From assembly GCA_902799955.1 (NCBI GenBank), contig CADCCQ010000039.1, positions 1-56,613 on the forward strand: 56,613 nt of DNA. The letters are read 5' to 3'. A program made the position numbers and the translations under genes. The DNA is from an uncultured bacterium. GTDB taxonomy: Bacteria; Verrucomicrobiota; Kiritimatiellia; RFP12; UBA1067. Position 1 is the stretch's first letter, and the number at the start of each line of letters is the position of its first letter. Below, piece by piece: positions 7,401 to 14,575 of this stretch. The notes beneath the pieces were generated by a model. The model was given only the letters and a program-made list of their open reading frames with translations, did not search any database and was not told where the DNA came from.

Positions 7401-10400
7401 CAGTATCCCAAGCACTCGCTCCGCCTCTTCTTCCGCAACGACTACGGCGACGGGCCGCTTGAGTTCCCGCTCTTCGGCGATGAGGGCGCAAGCAAGTTCA
7501 AGAAGGTTGACTTGCGCACTTCGCAGAACTACGCCTGGGCGAACGGAACCGATGCCACCTACAAGAAGGACACCTTCATCCACGAGGTGTTCGCGCGCGA
7601 CACGCAGCGCGACATGGGCGAGCTCTACACGCGGAGCCGCTACTACAACCTGTTCATCAACGGACACTACTGGGGCCTCTACCAGACGCAGGAGCGCGGC
7701 GACGAGGACTACGCCGAGACGTACAACGGCGGCGACGCCGACCTCTACGATGTCATCAAGACCTCGCAGCCCGGCTACGTGACCGGCGCGTCCGAGGGCA
7801 CGATCGACGCCTGGGAGGCGCTCTGGAACATGGCGGTGAACGAAGGCTTCTCCGGCGCCTACTCCAACAACTACCGCAAGGCGATGGGACAGAACCCGGA
7901 CGGCTCGCGCAATCCCGAGTACCCGGTGTACCTCAACCCGACCAACCTGATGGACTACGTCATCAACTTCCACTACATGGTTGACTACGACTCGCCCGCC
8001 GCCGCGAGCATGGCGAACAACCTCTACGCCGTGCGCGACCGCGACGACAACGACGACGGTCTCAAGTCGCAGGGCTTCTACTTCCTGCGCCACGACGCGG
8101 AGCACACCATGGGCCGGCACGCAAATTCCGAGGCAAAAGACGACCCGACACTGTACGGCACCGAGCAGAGCCACGCCAACTTCAAGAAGCTCAACGCGTT
8201 CAACCCGGCGGAGCTCCACTACAAGCTCTGCGCCAACCCGGAATACAAGATGGCGTTCGCGGACAGGTTCTACAAGCACTGCCTCGCGCAGGGCGGCGCG
8301 CTCACCGTTCCCGAGGCGACCAAGCGCTTCCAGAGCCGCATGGCGGAGATCGATGACGTGATCGTGTGCGAGTCCGCGCGCTGGGCGACGGCCGGGCAGA
8401 CGCGCCAGACGTGGCTGAGCGCCTGCGGCGACTGCTTCACCTTCATCACGAACCGCATGCCGTACATGCTCTCGCAGTACCGCAACCGCGGCTGGTATCC
8501 GTCCATTGACGCGGGCGTCGCGCTCAACGGCGCGGGCGCGACTGTCGTTGACGGCATGGTCGTTGCGTCGACCGACAAGATCTACCTCTCCGGAGCCGGC
8601 ACCGTTTACTATACGCTCGACGGCAGCGATCCGCGTGTCGAGGGCGGTGCAGTCGCCGGGGGCGCAGTCCAATACTCGGGTGCCGCACCCGCGCCGATCG
8701 ACGTTGCGGTCATCGCGAAGGGCGACGTCTGGAAGTATTCCGACGCGGGTGCGAAGCCAGCCGAAAACTGGACCGCTCCCGACTACGACGATTCGTCGTG
8801 GAGCTCCGGCGCAAGCCGCCTCGGTTTCGCGAGCTCGGGCACGTTCGGAACGACGCTGAACCGCTATGTCGGCGGCGGCTCGTCTGGAACGCAGGTGACG
8901 ACCTACTACTTCCGCAAGACCTTCACGATGCCCGCCGGCGCAGAGTTGATGACCGAGTTGAAGGCGGCGCTTGACTGCGACGACGGCTACGTCGCCTACA
9001 TCAACGGCGTCGAGGTCAAGCGCGACCAGGTCGCTTCCACGGATTACAGTGCGTTCTCCACGGCGACGAACATGGGCGAGAAGAACGACACGTTCACGTT
9101 CCCCGCCGGCACGCTCGTCGAGGGCGAAAACGTCATCGCCGTGGAGGTACACCAGTGCAACGCGAATTCGACCGATGCTTGGTGGAACCTCGCGCTTTCG
9201 TATGCGCAGGCCGTGGATGTGGAGGGCGGACTTGCCGTACCTCCTACGGGGCTTACGCTCACGATGCGCGTCCTCTCGCAGTCCGGCGAATGGAGCGCGC
9301 TTTCGACGGTCAATGTCAGGGGCGAACAGCCTGAGGTCGAGTCCGACCAGGTTCAGGGCGTGCGCGTCGCGGCCGTCTACTCCAACACGCTGGACGACGG
9401 CGGCGACGGCTCCGAGTTCATAATCTTCACCAACCTCCTTGACCGTGCCGTTTCGCTGGAAGGGCTTCGTTTCACATGCGCCAAGACCGGTTCCGCCCCG
9501 AAGGTCGACGTCACGCTCGGCGCCGACAAGGAGATTCCCGCGAACGGGACGCTCATGCTCACAAGGGCGAACGACTGGCCGACGATGAAGATCACGAACG
9601 GCGCGGTTGACATGCTCGTCTACGACTCCGACGGCGCGACCGTCCAGACGCTCCACTTCGAGGCGGCCTGGTGGAACAATGCCTGCAAGGGCACGGGCGC
9701 ATACTTCATCGCGCTCGAGTTCGGCGACACGGTGACGACGGATTCGCAGTGGACGTATCCGACGGACCAATTCATCGGCGTGCGTGTTGCGGCGGTCTAT
9801 TCCAGCACGGCGGACGGCGATGGTGACGGAAGCGAGTTCATCGTCCTCACCAACCTGCTGAACCGCACCGTTTCGCTGGAGGGCCTGCGCTTCACCTGCG
9901 CGAAGACAGGCGCAGAACCGAAGGTCAACGTCACGCTCGGCGCGGGGCTCGAAATCGTCTCGAACGGAGTCGTCACGCTGACGAAGGACGGCTACTGGGC
10001 TTCTGGTAAGATCACGAACGGCGCAGTCGACATGCTCGTCTACGATTCCACGGGCGTTACCGTCCAGACGCTCCACTTCGAGGCGTCGTGGTGGCCTGTC
10101 GGCTATGATTCGAAGAACAAGCCCATTGGCGCGTGCGACGGCTCTGGTGCGCACTTCATCGCGCTCGACTTCGGCAAAACGGTGACGACGGAGGCGCAGT
10201 GGAAGCCGTCGTTCATGCCGCCCGCCTCGACATCGGCCGGCTATGAAGCGGTCAAGGCGGCGACGGCTGCCGACGACCGCATCCGCCTCTGGCTCGACGG
10301 TCTTGCGACAACGCCGCAGGGCATGGCGTCCATTACGAACTTCGCCGGAACGGCGACAACCTTGACGGCCTGCTACCTCGTAAATGTGCCGCCAGAGGCA

Positions 10401-10676
10401 GACCCGGAAATTGAACTCGAGATACCGTCCATCACGTTCGACGCTCTCGGTAACGTTGTCATTGGTGGTAAGCTGACGCTGCACGGCGCTGAATCCGGCG
10501 AGCGCACGATAAACGGCGTGTTCAAGCTCTACCATGCCGCGACGCTCGATGAGTTGAAAGGCGCAGGCGACGGTCCAACCATCAAGGCGCTCGGCAGCGC
10601 CTATCCGATTCCCGAAGCGGACCGGAAGGTCGAGAAGACCGGCACCAGCCGCTTCTACCAGCTTAAGATCGAGTGA
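4425..10676 (+). CDS. Giant secreted CotH-kinase-like protein with lamin-tail and PA14 domains
   Basis: This 2083-residue exported protein has a signal peptide (residues 1-25, ending PCAADT). Domains in order: a beta-rich N-terminus; a lamin-tail domain at about 305-422 (FINEVMASNG, then WVELRN); a PA14-like domain at about 490-640 (SVGSDDGFSLE); a chitobiase-type C-terminal domain at about 797-875 (YYTLDGTSP); a CotH-like kinase domain at about 929-1352 (GGIRIRGAFS, KHSLRLFFRN, NLFINGHYWGLYQ); a second YYTLDGSDP domain at about 1360-1435; a galactose-binding-like domain at about 1436-1600; then two near-identical lamin-tail-type repeats at 1643-1780 and 1785-1929. CotH proteins are protein kinases of spore coats and are common, mostly untested, in PVC extracellular proteins. 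AAGGAGGAG before the ATG decides the start. No C-terminal sorting signal is visible. Confidence 0.85.
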   Translation: MRKVNVCNIGVMLAATFAAALPCAADTWFDAGIPSYTSWPDDGSTYEVQGVGVWTNTANAELGSSAGQSWLSVFAEEVTPLLFTPLQTRSIASDEPTMVFNVKFTEGTSPLIADQTVKGSVTVVEKGEDSVYMGLMKDPDGATNIWRELSGATPDLANAVELRVSLRNYNGERQVRYAVGNTVLTSSYGEWAPTAYTGSSDDVTSAGMVGNGDLFNLAAETVVVRVRSPLTIPDIDGMSVVSVKADGAEVSPEANGTYLVPEGAYVSVTFAPDEGKYLDFRTMVFQMGDSAMTLPVAGRPSVVPPSSFLFINEVMASNGETAATVNGGAELDWVELRNDNDADIDVTGWYMYDDATKPNKWVQIEGSCVVPGHGYKLVWCDKSYTNWAAGEAHAKFGVGKSDSTVVLASSNSLDAIVATLALPPQMKDVSYGRGNREKTILGKLDAAQWRVGNGEWQAASGPVGMPGAATGGFTVKSYQLNKDACANIPAVEGALASGRYSPRTTLAGVQTVAYKNASATGSSEFSSSYRSVSEVGMADNGTYYAILVEGVVNIPRAGSWTFSVGSDDGFSLEAWNEKYHFQSEYTGARGYGQTPAIFRVQEPGAYNVRLLYFQATGGAALDFCVKEGEFEDYENFTLDGFSLVGTAASGVTHAGAWAGHVSTDVTAAMLNVTNELEWKATFALDAAPASDDAFRLKVRFADGFTAKVNGTVVTNALVEEARALADALTPVVIPIPSGLLAAGDNLLEITAVNDAASDPDFLLSAEVSVTKSAEELVFFREPTPGAKNTTAGYGPASPKVSFSVPHGYKTAAFDLTLSCADDPTAAIYYTLDGTSPTTSSTPYTGPIHIASTTCIRAAVPQEGSVIQQDAAATYLFLDDILQQTSGVVPAGFPSTTINSQVMRYGMNQSVVNGADRDRLLRGFTNSVSTISLVIDPRNLFDPVEGIYVNAKACDGREWERTTMVEQIDPTNDANGFSTAGGIRIRGAFSRNPQYPKHSLRLFFRNDYGDGPLEFPLFGDEGASKFKKVDLRTSQNYAWANGTDATYKKDTFIHEVFARDTQRDMGELYTRSRYYNLFINGHYWGLYQTQERGDEDYAETYNGGDADLYDVIKTSQPGYVTGASEGTIDAWEALWNMAVNEGFSGAYSNNYRKAMGQNPDGSRNPEYPVYLNPTNLMDYVINFHYMVDYDSPAAASMANNLYAVRDRDDNDDGLKSQGFYFLRHDAEHTMGRHANSEAKDDPTLYGTEQSHANFKKLNAFNPAELHYKLCANPEYKMAFADRFYKHCLAQGGALTVPEATKRFQSRMAEIDDVIVCESARWATAGQTRQTWLSACGDCFTFITNRMPYMLSQYRNRGWYPSIDAGVALNGAGATVVDGMVVASTDKIYLSGAGTVYYTLDGSDPRVEGGAVAGGAVQYSGAAPAPIDVAVIAKGDVWKYSDAGAKPAENWTAPDYDDSSWSSGASRLGFASSGTFGTTLNRYVGGGSSGTQVTTYYFRKTFTMPAGAELMTELKAALDCDDGYVAYINGVEVKRDQVASTDYSAFSTATNMGEKNDTFTFPAGTLVEGENVIAVEVHQCNANSTDAWWNLALSYAQAVDVEGGLAVPPTGLTLTMRVLSQSGEWSALSTVNVRGEQPEVESDQVQGVRVAAVYSNTLDDGGDGSEFIIFTNLLDRAVSLEGLRFTCAKTGSAPKVDVTLGADKEIPANGTLMLTRANDWPTMKITNGAVDMLVYDSDGATVQTLHFEAAWWNNACKGTGAYFIALEFGDTVTTDSQWTYPTDQFIGVRVAAVYSSTADGDGDGSEFIVLTNLLNRTVSLEGLRFTCAKTGAEPKVNVTLGAGLEIVSNGVVTLTKDGYWASGKITNGAVDMLVYDSTGVTVQTLHFEASWWPVGYDSKNKPIGACDGSGAHFIALDFGKTVTTEAQWKPSFMPPASTSAGYEAVKAATAADDRIRLWLDGLATTPQGMASITNFAGTATTLTACYLVNVPPEADPEIELEIPSITFDALGNVVIGGKLTLHGAESGERTINGVFKLYHAATLDELKGAGDGPTIKALGSAYPIPEADRKVEKTGTSRFYQLKIE
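9358..10210 (+). repeat. Tandem in-frame duplication of a lamin-tail-type domain
   Basis: Two copies with a period of 420 bp (140 residues) start near 9358 and 9778. Both contain GVRVAAVYS, GSEFI, SLEGLRFTCAKTG, KITNGAVDMLVYDS and VQTLHFEA. DNA identity is high across most of the unit, so the duplication looks recent or is kept similar by recombination. Confidence 0.85.
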
Positions 10677-10742
10677 TAGACAGCCTAACCATGAGGAAGT
10701 TCAACGCGACAGGCAGTGGTGGCATGCTGAACAAGGCGCGAA

Positions 10743-10753
10743 TGTGATAACAT
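10743..10753 (+). promoter_or_regulatory. Extended -10 promoter of the GH127 gene
   Basis: TGTGATAACAT matches the TGTGRTAWAAT extended -10 found before several genes here, with -10 TAACAT at 10748-10753. The leader to the ATG at 10785 is about 25 nt and contains GGAGA. Confidence 0.4.
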
Positions 10754-10784
10754 AATGTAACACGAAACTGGAGACAAAGACTCA

Positions 10785-13235
10785 ATGAAAAGACTGATGT
10801 TTGGATTGGCGGCGGTGTCCGCCGGAATGTGCATGGCGGGCGACTACCCGTTCCAGCCCGCCGAGATGACGAACGTCGCGATCCGCGCAGGGTTCTGGTA
10901 CCCGCGCTTCGAGACGAACCGCTTGGTGACGGTGCGCACGGACTTCCAGAAGAGCGAGGAGACCGGCCGCCTCGAGAACTTCCGCGCGGCGGGCCGCCGC
11001 GCCGCGACCGGGTTCCGCGGCATCCCGTTCGACGACTCGGACGTGTACAAGATCATTGAGGGCGCGGCCTACACGCTCTCCACGCATCCCGACCCCAAGC
11101 TCGAGAAGTACCTCGACGACCTCATCGGACACATCGCCAAGGCCCAGGAACCGGACGGCTACCTCTACACCGCCCGCACCCTTGGCTACAACTTCACCAA
11201 GGACGGCCGCGCGCGGCACGGCCGCATGATGGGCCCCACTCGCTGGAGCTATCTCGCCCACAGCCACGAGCTCTACAACATCGGCCACATGTACGAGGCC
11301 GCCGTGGCCTACTATCAGGTCACCGGCAAGCGCACGCTCCTCGACGTCGCCATCCGTAGCGCGGATATGGTGGACCGCGTCTTCGGCCCGGCCCCGACGC
11401 AGCTCAAGGAGACCTCCGGGCACGAGGAGATCGAGCTGGCCCTCTGCAAGCTCTACCGCGTCACGGGCGAGGAGCGCTACCTCCGGCTCGCCAAGTTCCT
11501 GCTCGACAGGCGCGGGCAGGGCGTCCTCGGCGAGAGCAAGGTGTTCGCGCAGAGCGGCGCTCTCGTTAAGGGCGGTGAACTCGGTGCGAAGGGCTCGTAC
11601 AACCAGAACCACATCCCCGTCACGCAGCAGCGCGAGGCCGTGGGTCACGCCGTGCGCGCCACCTACCTCTACTGCGGCATGGCGGACGTCGCCGCGCTCG
11701 CGGGCAACGCCGAATACGTGAAGGCCATCGACGCGATCTGGGAGAACGTCGTCTCGAAGAAGCTCCACCTCAACGGCTCCGTCGGCGCCCGCCACCGCGG
11801 CGAAGCGTTCGGCGCGAACTACGAGCTGCCCAACGAGCGCGCGTACCTCGAGACGTGCGCCGGCATCGGCAACGCCCTCTGGAACCAGAGGATGTTCCTC
11901 ATGTACGGCGACGCGAAGTACGTCGACGTCCTTGAGCGCGTGATCTACAACGGCTTCCTGAGCGGCATCTCGCTCGGCGGCGATGAGTTCTTCTATCCGA
12001 ACCCGCAGGCGTCGCGCGGCGGCTACAGGCGCTCCAAGTGGTTCGGGTGCAGCTGTTGCCCCGTGAACATCGTGCGCTTTATCCCGCAGATCGCGCAGTT
12101 CGCGTACGCGACGCGCGGCGACGCGGCCTATGTGAACCTGTTCGTCGCGAGCGACGCGAAGCTCGACCTCAAGGGCGGCCGCGTGGCGCTCAGGCAGGAG
12201 ACGGAGTATCCGTGGAAGGGACTTTCGCGCATCGAGATCACGGAAGCGGGAGCCAAGGACTTCACGCTCAACGTCCGCGTGCCGGGATGGTGCGTGGGAC
12301 GCCCCGTGCCGAGCGACCTCTACGTGCAGACCGTGCCCGGTTCGCTCAAGGACTTCACGGTGAAGGTGAACGGCAAACCGTTCGCGTTCACGCCCCAGAA
12401 GGGCTACTGCCCCATCACGCGCACGTGGAAGAAGGGCGACGTCGTCGAAGTGTGCATGAACATGCCCGTGCGGCGCATCAAGGCGCACGACGCGGTGGTG
12501 GACGACCGCGGCCGCCTTGCCGTGGAATGCGGCCCGATCCTCTACTGCGCCGAGGGCGTGGACAACGGCGGGCACGTGCTCGACAAAGTGCTCGCGGCCG
12601 ACGCGGCGTTTACGCCCACGACGTGCAACATCCTCGGCAACATCTATCCCGCGTTCACGGCCCCGGCCGTCTCGCTCCGCCACGGGCTCACGTCCGGCGT
12701 CCGCAAGGAGGCGACGACGCTCACGCTCGTCCCGTACTTCGCCTGGTGCCACCGTGGCGCCGGCGAGATGCAGGTGTTCTTCCCGACGGAGGCGAAGGAC
12801 GAGAACGCCGTGCCCGACTTCAAGACGTCCGCGTCGTTCTGCTTCCCGAAGGACAGCGTCGCCGCCGCGTTCGACGGCGTCCTCCCCAAGGCGTCCAACG
12901 ACGAGTCGATCCCGCGCCATACGTTCTGGGACCACCTCGGCACGGACGAGTGGGTCGCGTGCGAATTCACCGTGCCGGAGGAGGTCAAGGGCGTGGAGGT
13001 CTACTGGTTCGACGACGGCGCCAAAGGGCGCTGCCGCATCCCTGCGTCCTGGAAGGTCCAGTGGCGTCCCGCGAAGGGCGCGCCGTGGCAGGATGTCGGC
13101 GGTGAAGGGCCGATCGCCAGGGACAAGTTCTGCACAGTTGACTTCCCTGCTCCAGTGAAGGCGCAGGCGATGCGCCTGAACATCAAGCTCCAGCAAGGCT
13201 GGTCCGGCGGCATCCTCGAGTGCAAGTTCAAGTAA
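10785..13235 (+). CDS. GH127-type beta-L-arabinofuranosidase, secreted
   Basis: The 816-residue protein is a DUF1680/GH127 enzyme, a family that cuts beta-L-arabinofuranose from plant cell-wall glycans and glycoproteins. After a signal peptide (about residues 1-18) comes the (alpha/alpha)6 barrel. The zinc-cysteine active site known from the family is intact: E356-x-C358 (YLETCAG) and C424-C425 (GCSCCPVN), with the second pair holding the thiolate nucleophile. A beta-sandwich region and a C-terminal discoidin-like part (about 670-816) follow. GGAGA lies ahead of the ATG. Its neighbours are a CotH protein and a secreted thioredoxin-like protein. A second enzyme with the same catalytic layout lies at 42221-44638. 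The exact linkage cleaved cannot be told from sequence. Confidence 0.9.
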   Translation: MKRLMFGLAAVSAGMCMAGDYPFQPAEMTNVAIRAGFWYPRFETNRLVTVRTDFQKSEETGRLENFRAAGRRAATGFRGIPFDDSDVYKIIEGAAYTLSTHPDPKLEKYLDDLIGHIAKAQEPDGYLYTARTLGYNFTKDGRARHGRMMGPTRWSYLAHSHELYNIGHMYEAAVAYYQVTGKRTLLDVAIRSADMVDRVFGPAPTQLKETSGHEEIELALCKLYRVTGEERYLRLAKFLLDRRGQGVLGESKVFAQSGALVKGGELGAKGSYNQNHIPVTQQREAVGHAVRATYLYCGMADVAALAGNAEYVKAIDAIWENVVSKKLHLNGSVGARHRGEAFGANYELPNERAYLETCAGIGNALWNQRMFLMYGDAKYVDVLERVIYNGFLSGISLGGDEFFYPNPQASRGGYRRSKWFGCSCCPVNIVRFIPQIAQFAYATRGDAAYVNLFVASDAKLDLKGGRVALRQETEYPWKGLSRIEITEAGAKDFTLNVRVPGWCVGRPVPSDLYVQTVPGSLKDFTVKVNGKPFAFTPQKGYCPITRTWKKGDVVEVCMNMPVRRIKAHDAVVDDRGRLAVECGPILYCAEGVDNGGHVLDKVLAADAAFTPTTCNILGNIYPAFTAPAVSLRHGLTSGVRKEATTLTLVPYFAWCHRGAGEMQVFFPTEAKDENAVPDFKTSASFCFPKDSVAAAFDGVLPKASNDESIPRHTFWDHLGTDEWVACEFTVPEEVKGVEVYWFDDGAKGRCRIPASWKVQWRPAKGAPWQDVGGEGPIARDKFCTVDFPAPVKAQAMRLNIKLQQGWSGGILECKFK

Positions 13236-13333
13236 GGTAGCTCGCGGCGAGAAGGAAGATGTTGTTTTTACAAGTTGTTCCTGTTGTTCCCAAAAGAACG
13301 TAGAGGCAAGAAATAACAGAAAAGGAGTCGAAA

Positions 13334-14305
13334 ATGAAAATGCGCAAATCCACATTGAAGACGGCGATTGTCGCCGCGGTCTGCGGACTGTCTCTCGCGA
13401 CGTCCGCCGCGACGCTGTCCAAGAACACCCCGAAGGGCTGGGGAGAGGACTTCGCCGCCGCGTGCGAGGAGGCGAAGAAGGACGGCAAGCTTGTTCTGCT
13501 GGCCTTCTCCGGGTCTGACTGGTGCGGCTGGTGCATAAAGATGGACAAGGAGATATACTCCAAGCCCGGCTTCATTTCGATGGCCAAGCGCAAGTTCGTT
13601 CTTGTGTCCGTGGACACCCCCCAGGACAAGGAGATCCTTTCGCCGCTCGCGAAAAAGCAGAACCCCGACCTAGTCAAGAAATACGGCATAGAAGGCTTTC
13701 CAAGCACGATTGTCGTGCGCCCGTCTGGCGAGGAGGTCAAGCGTTTCGGCGGGTACAGGCAGGAGGGCGTTGAGGGCTTTCTGAAGGCGCTGTACGAAGT
13801 TGCGGAAGCAGAAGGGGTCGGGAAGGCCGCGGCCGTTGACGTGAAGAGCGACGACAGGTTCTTCTTTGCTCCGGTGGACCGCGCCAAGGTGATGACAAGG
13901 GAGATGAAGCAGCGCACGGCGAACAGGACCAACGACTTCGAGATCGCCGAGTTCGCCGGAATCACCTTTGGTGCGGACAAGTCCGCAGGCGCCCCGACGC
14001 TCGCAAAGCCATACCGGATGCTTTCGGAGGTGCAGAGGCCGAAGTACATGTCTGGGAAGCTTGCCGGCTTCACGCTTGCCGCGCCTGTCGACAAGGTCAA
14101 GGCGATGACGGAGGATGAGCTCAAGCTCGAGACCGCCGAGCTCGTCAATGCGATAGAGTCCGACTGCGGGATCAGGTTCGCGGTCGCAAGCTCCAAGATC
14201 GACTTCGTGGGGAAGGTGACGGGCATCGTAGTGACGTCGCGCCGTTCGTCTGGTACGCTGACTGTGCAGTTCGCCAGAAAGCCTGCCAAGAAGCCTTCCC
14301 GCTAG
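13334..14305 (+). CDS. Secreted thioredoxin-like protein with an extra C-terminal domain
   Basis: The 323-residue product has a signal peptide (to about TSAAT, residue 28) and a thioredoxin fold at about 30-160. The redox motif is W63-C64-G65-W66-C67, close to the WCGPC/WCxxC of DsbE/TlpA and DUF255-like proteins; the cis-proline loop is GFPST. It probably handles disulfides or a related redox step in the periplasm. Residues 165-323 are a separate, unrecognised domain (SEVQRPKYMSGKL region). The ATG follows AAGGAGTC. Cys-rich exported proteins of this cell could be clients, but that is inference. Confidence 0.75.
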   Translation: MKMRKSTLKTAIVAAVCGLSLATSAATLSKNTPKGWGEDFAAACEEAKKDGKLVLLAFSGSDWCGWCIKMDKEIYSKPGFISMAKRKFVLVSVDTPQDKEILSPLAKKQNPDLVKKYGIEGFPSTIVVRPSGEEVKRFGGYRQEGVEGFLKALYEVAEAEGVGKAAAVDVKSDDRFFFAPVDRAKVMTREMKQRTANRTNDFEIAEFAGITFGADKSAGAPTLAKPYRMLSEVQRPKYMSGKLAGFTLAAPVDKVKAMTEDELKLETAELVNAIESDCGIRFAVASSKIDFVGKVTGIVVTSRRSSGTLTVQFARKPAKKPSR

Positions 14306-14324
14306 GGAAGTCATCCCAATCAAC

Positions 14325-14390
14325 CACTCCCCCTAGCCCAAACCTTTGCGTAGCGACGACGTCCCCGTCGTCGAAACCCTGCGTGGAGTG
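14325..14390. repeat. MITE/REP-like palindromic element, copy 1
   Basis: Ends are inverted CACTCC (14325-14330) and GGAGTG (14385-14390). Inside is an 8-bp perfect stem CGACGACG/CGTCGTCG (14354-14361 and 14366-14373, loop TCCC). The element is bracketed by the 10-bp direct repeat TCCCAATCAA (about 14314-14323 and 14391-14400), like a target-site duplication. Its core is repeated in inverted orientation at 56301-56330. Confidence 0.55.
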
Positions 14391-14470
14391 TCCCAATCAA
14401 GAGGGCGTTGTGGCTCTTTTTGGGGAATTCGGGCTGGCTTGCAATGCATGGAAAGGAAGAAAATACAGTA

Positions 14471-14575
14471 ATGAAAAAAGCGATGAAGAGGGTCGGCGTG
14501 CTGGCGGCGGTGATCGCGGCAGGCGCGGCGCGGCCAATCACTATGGATTGGCCGTTTCGGAGAACCAGACCTTGA
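14471..14575 (+). pseudogene. Orphan signal-peptide start, possible gene remnant
   Basis: A strong ribosome site (GGAAAGGAAG) precedes an ATG encoding MKKAMKRVGVLAAVIAAGAA, a good signal peptide, but the frame ends after 34 codons at TGA 14573-14575. It runs convergently into the 3' end of the GH106 gene. This looks like the 5' end of an exported-protein gene whose body was lost in a rearrangement. A real 34-residue peptide gene is less likely but possible. Confidence 0.45.
14532..14553. terminator. Hairpin at the GH106 stop codon
   Basis: GGCCAATC (14532-14539) and GATTGGCC (14546-14553) form a perfect 8-bp stem with a 6-nt loop, spanning the stop codon of the minus-strand GH106 gene and the end of the convergent ORF. 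There is no T-run, so it may protect mRNA ends or stop transcription weakly. Confidence 0.35.

Noticed and set aside
5022..10535. A 1837-codon open frame on the minus strand opposite the CotH gene
   Set aside because: The sense frame has clear domains and a ribosome site. In GC-rich DNA with strong third-position GC bias, antisense frames often stay open; this one has no recognisable domain and extreme Arg/Val/Ala content.
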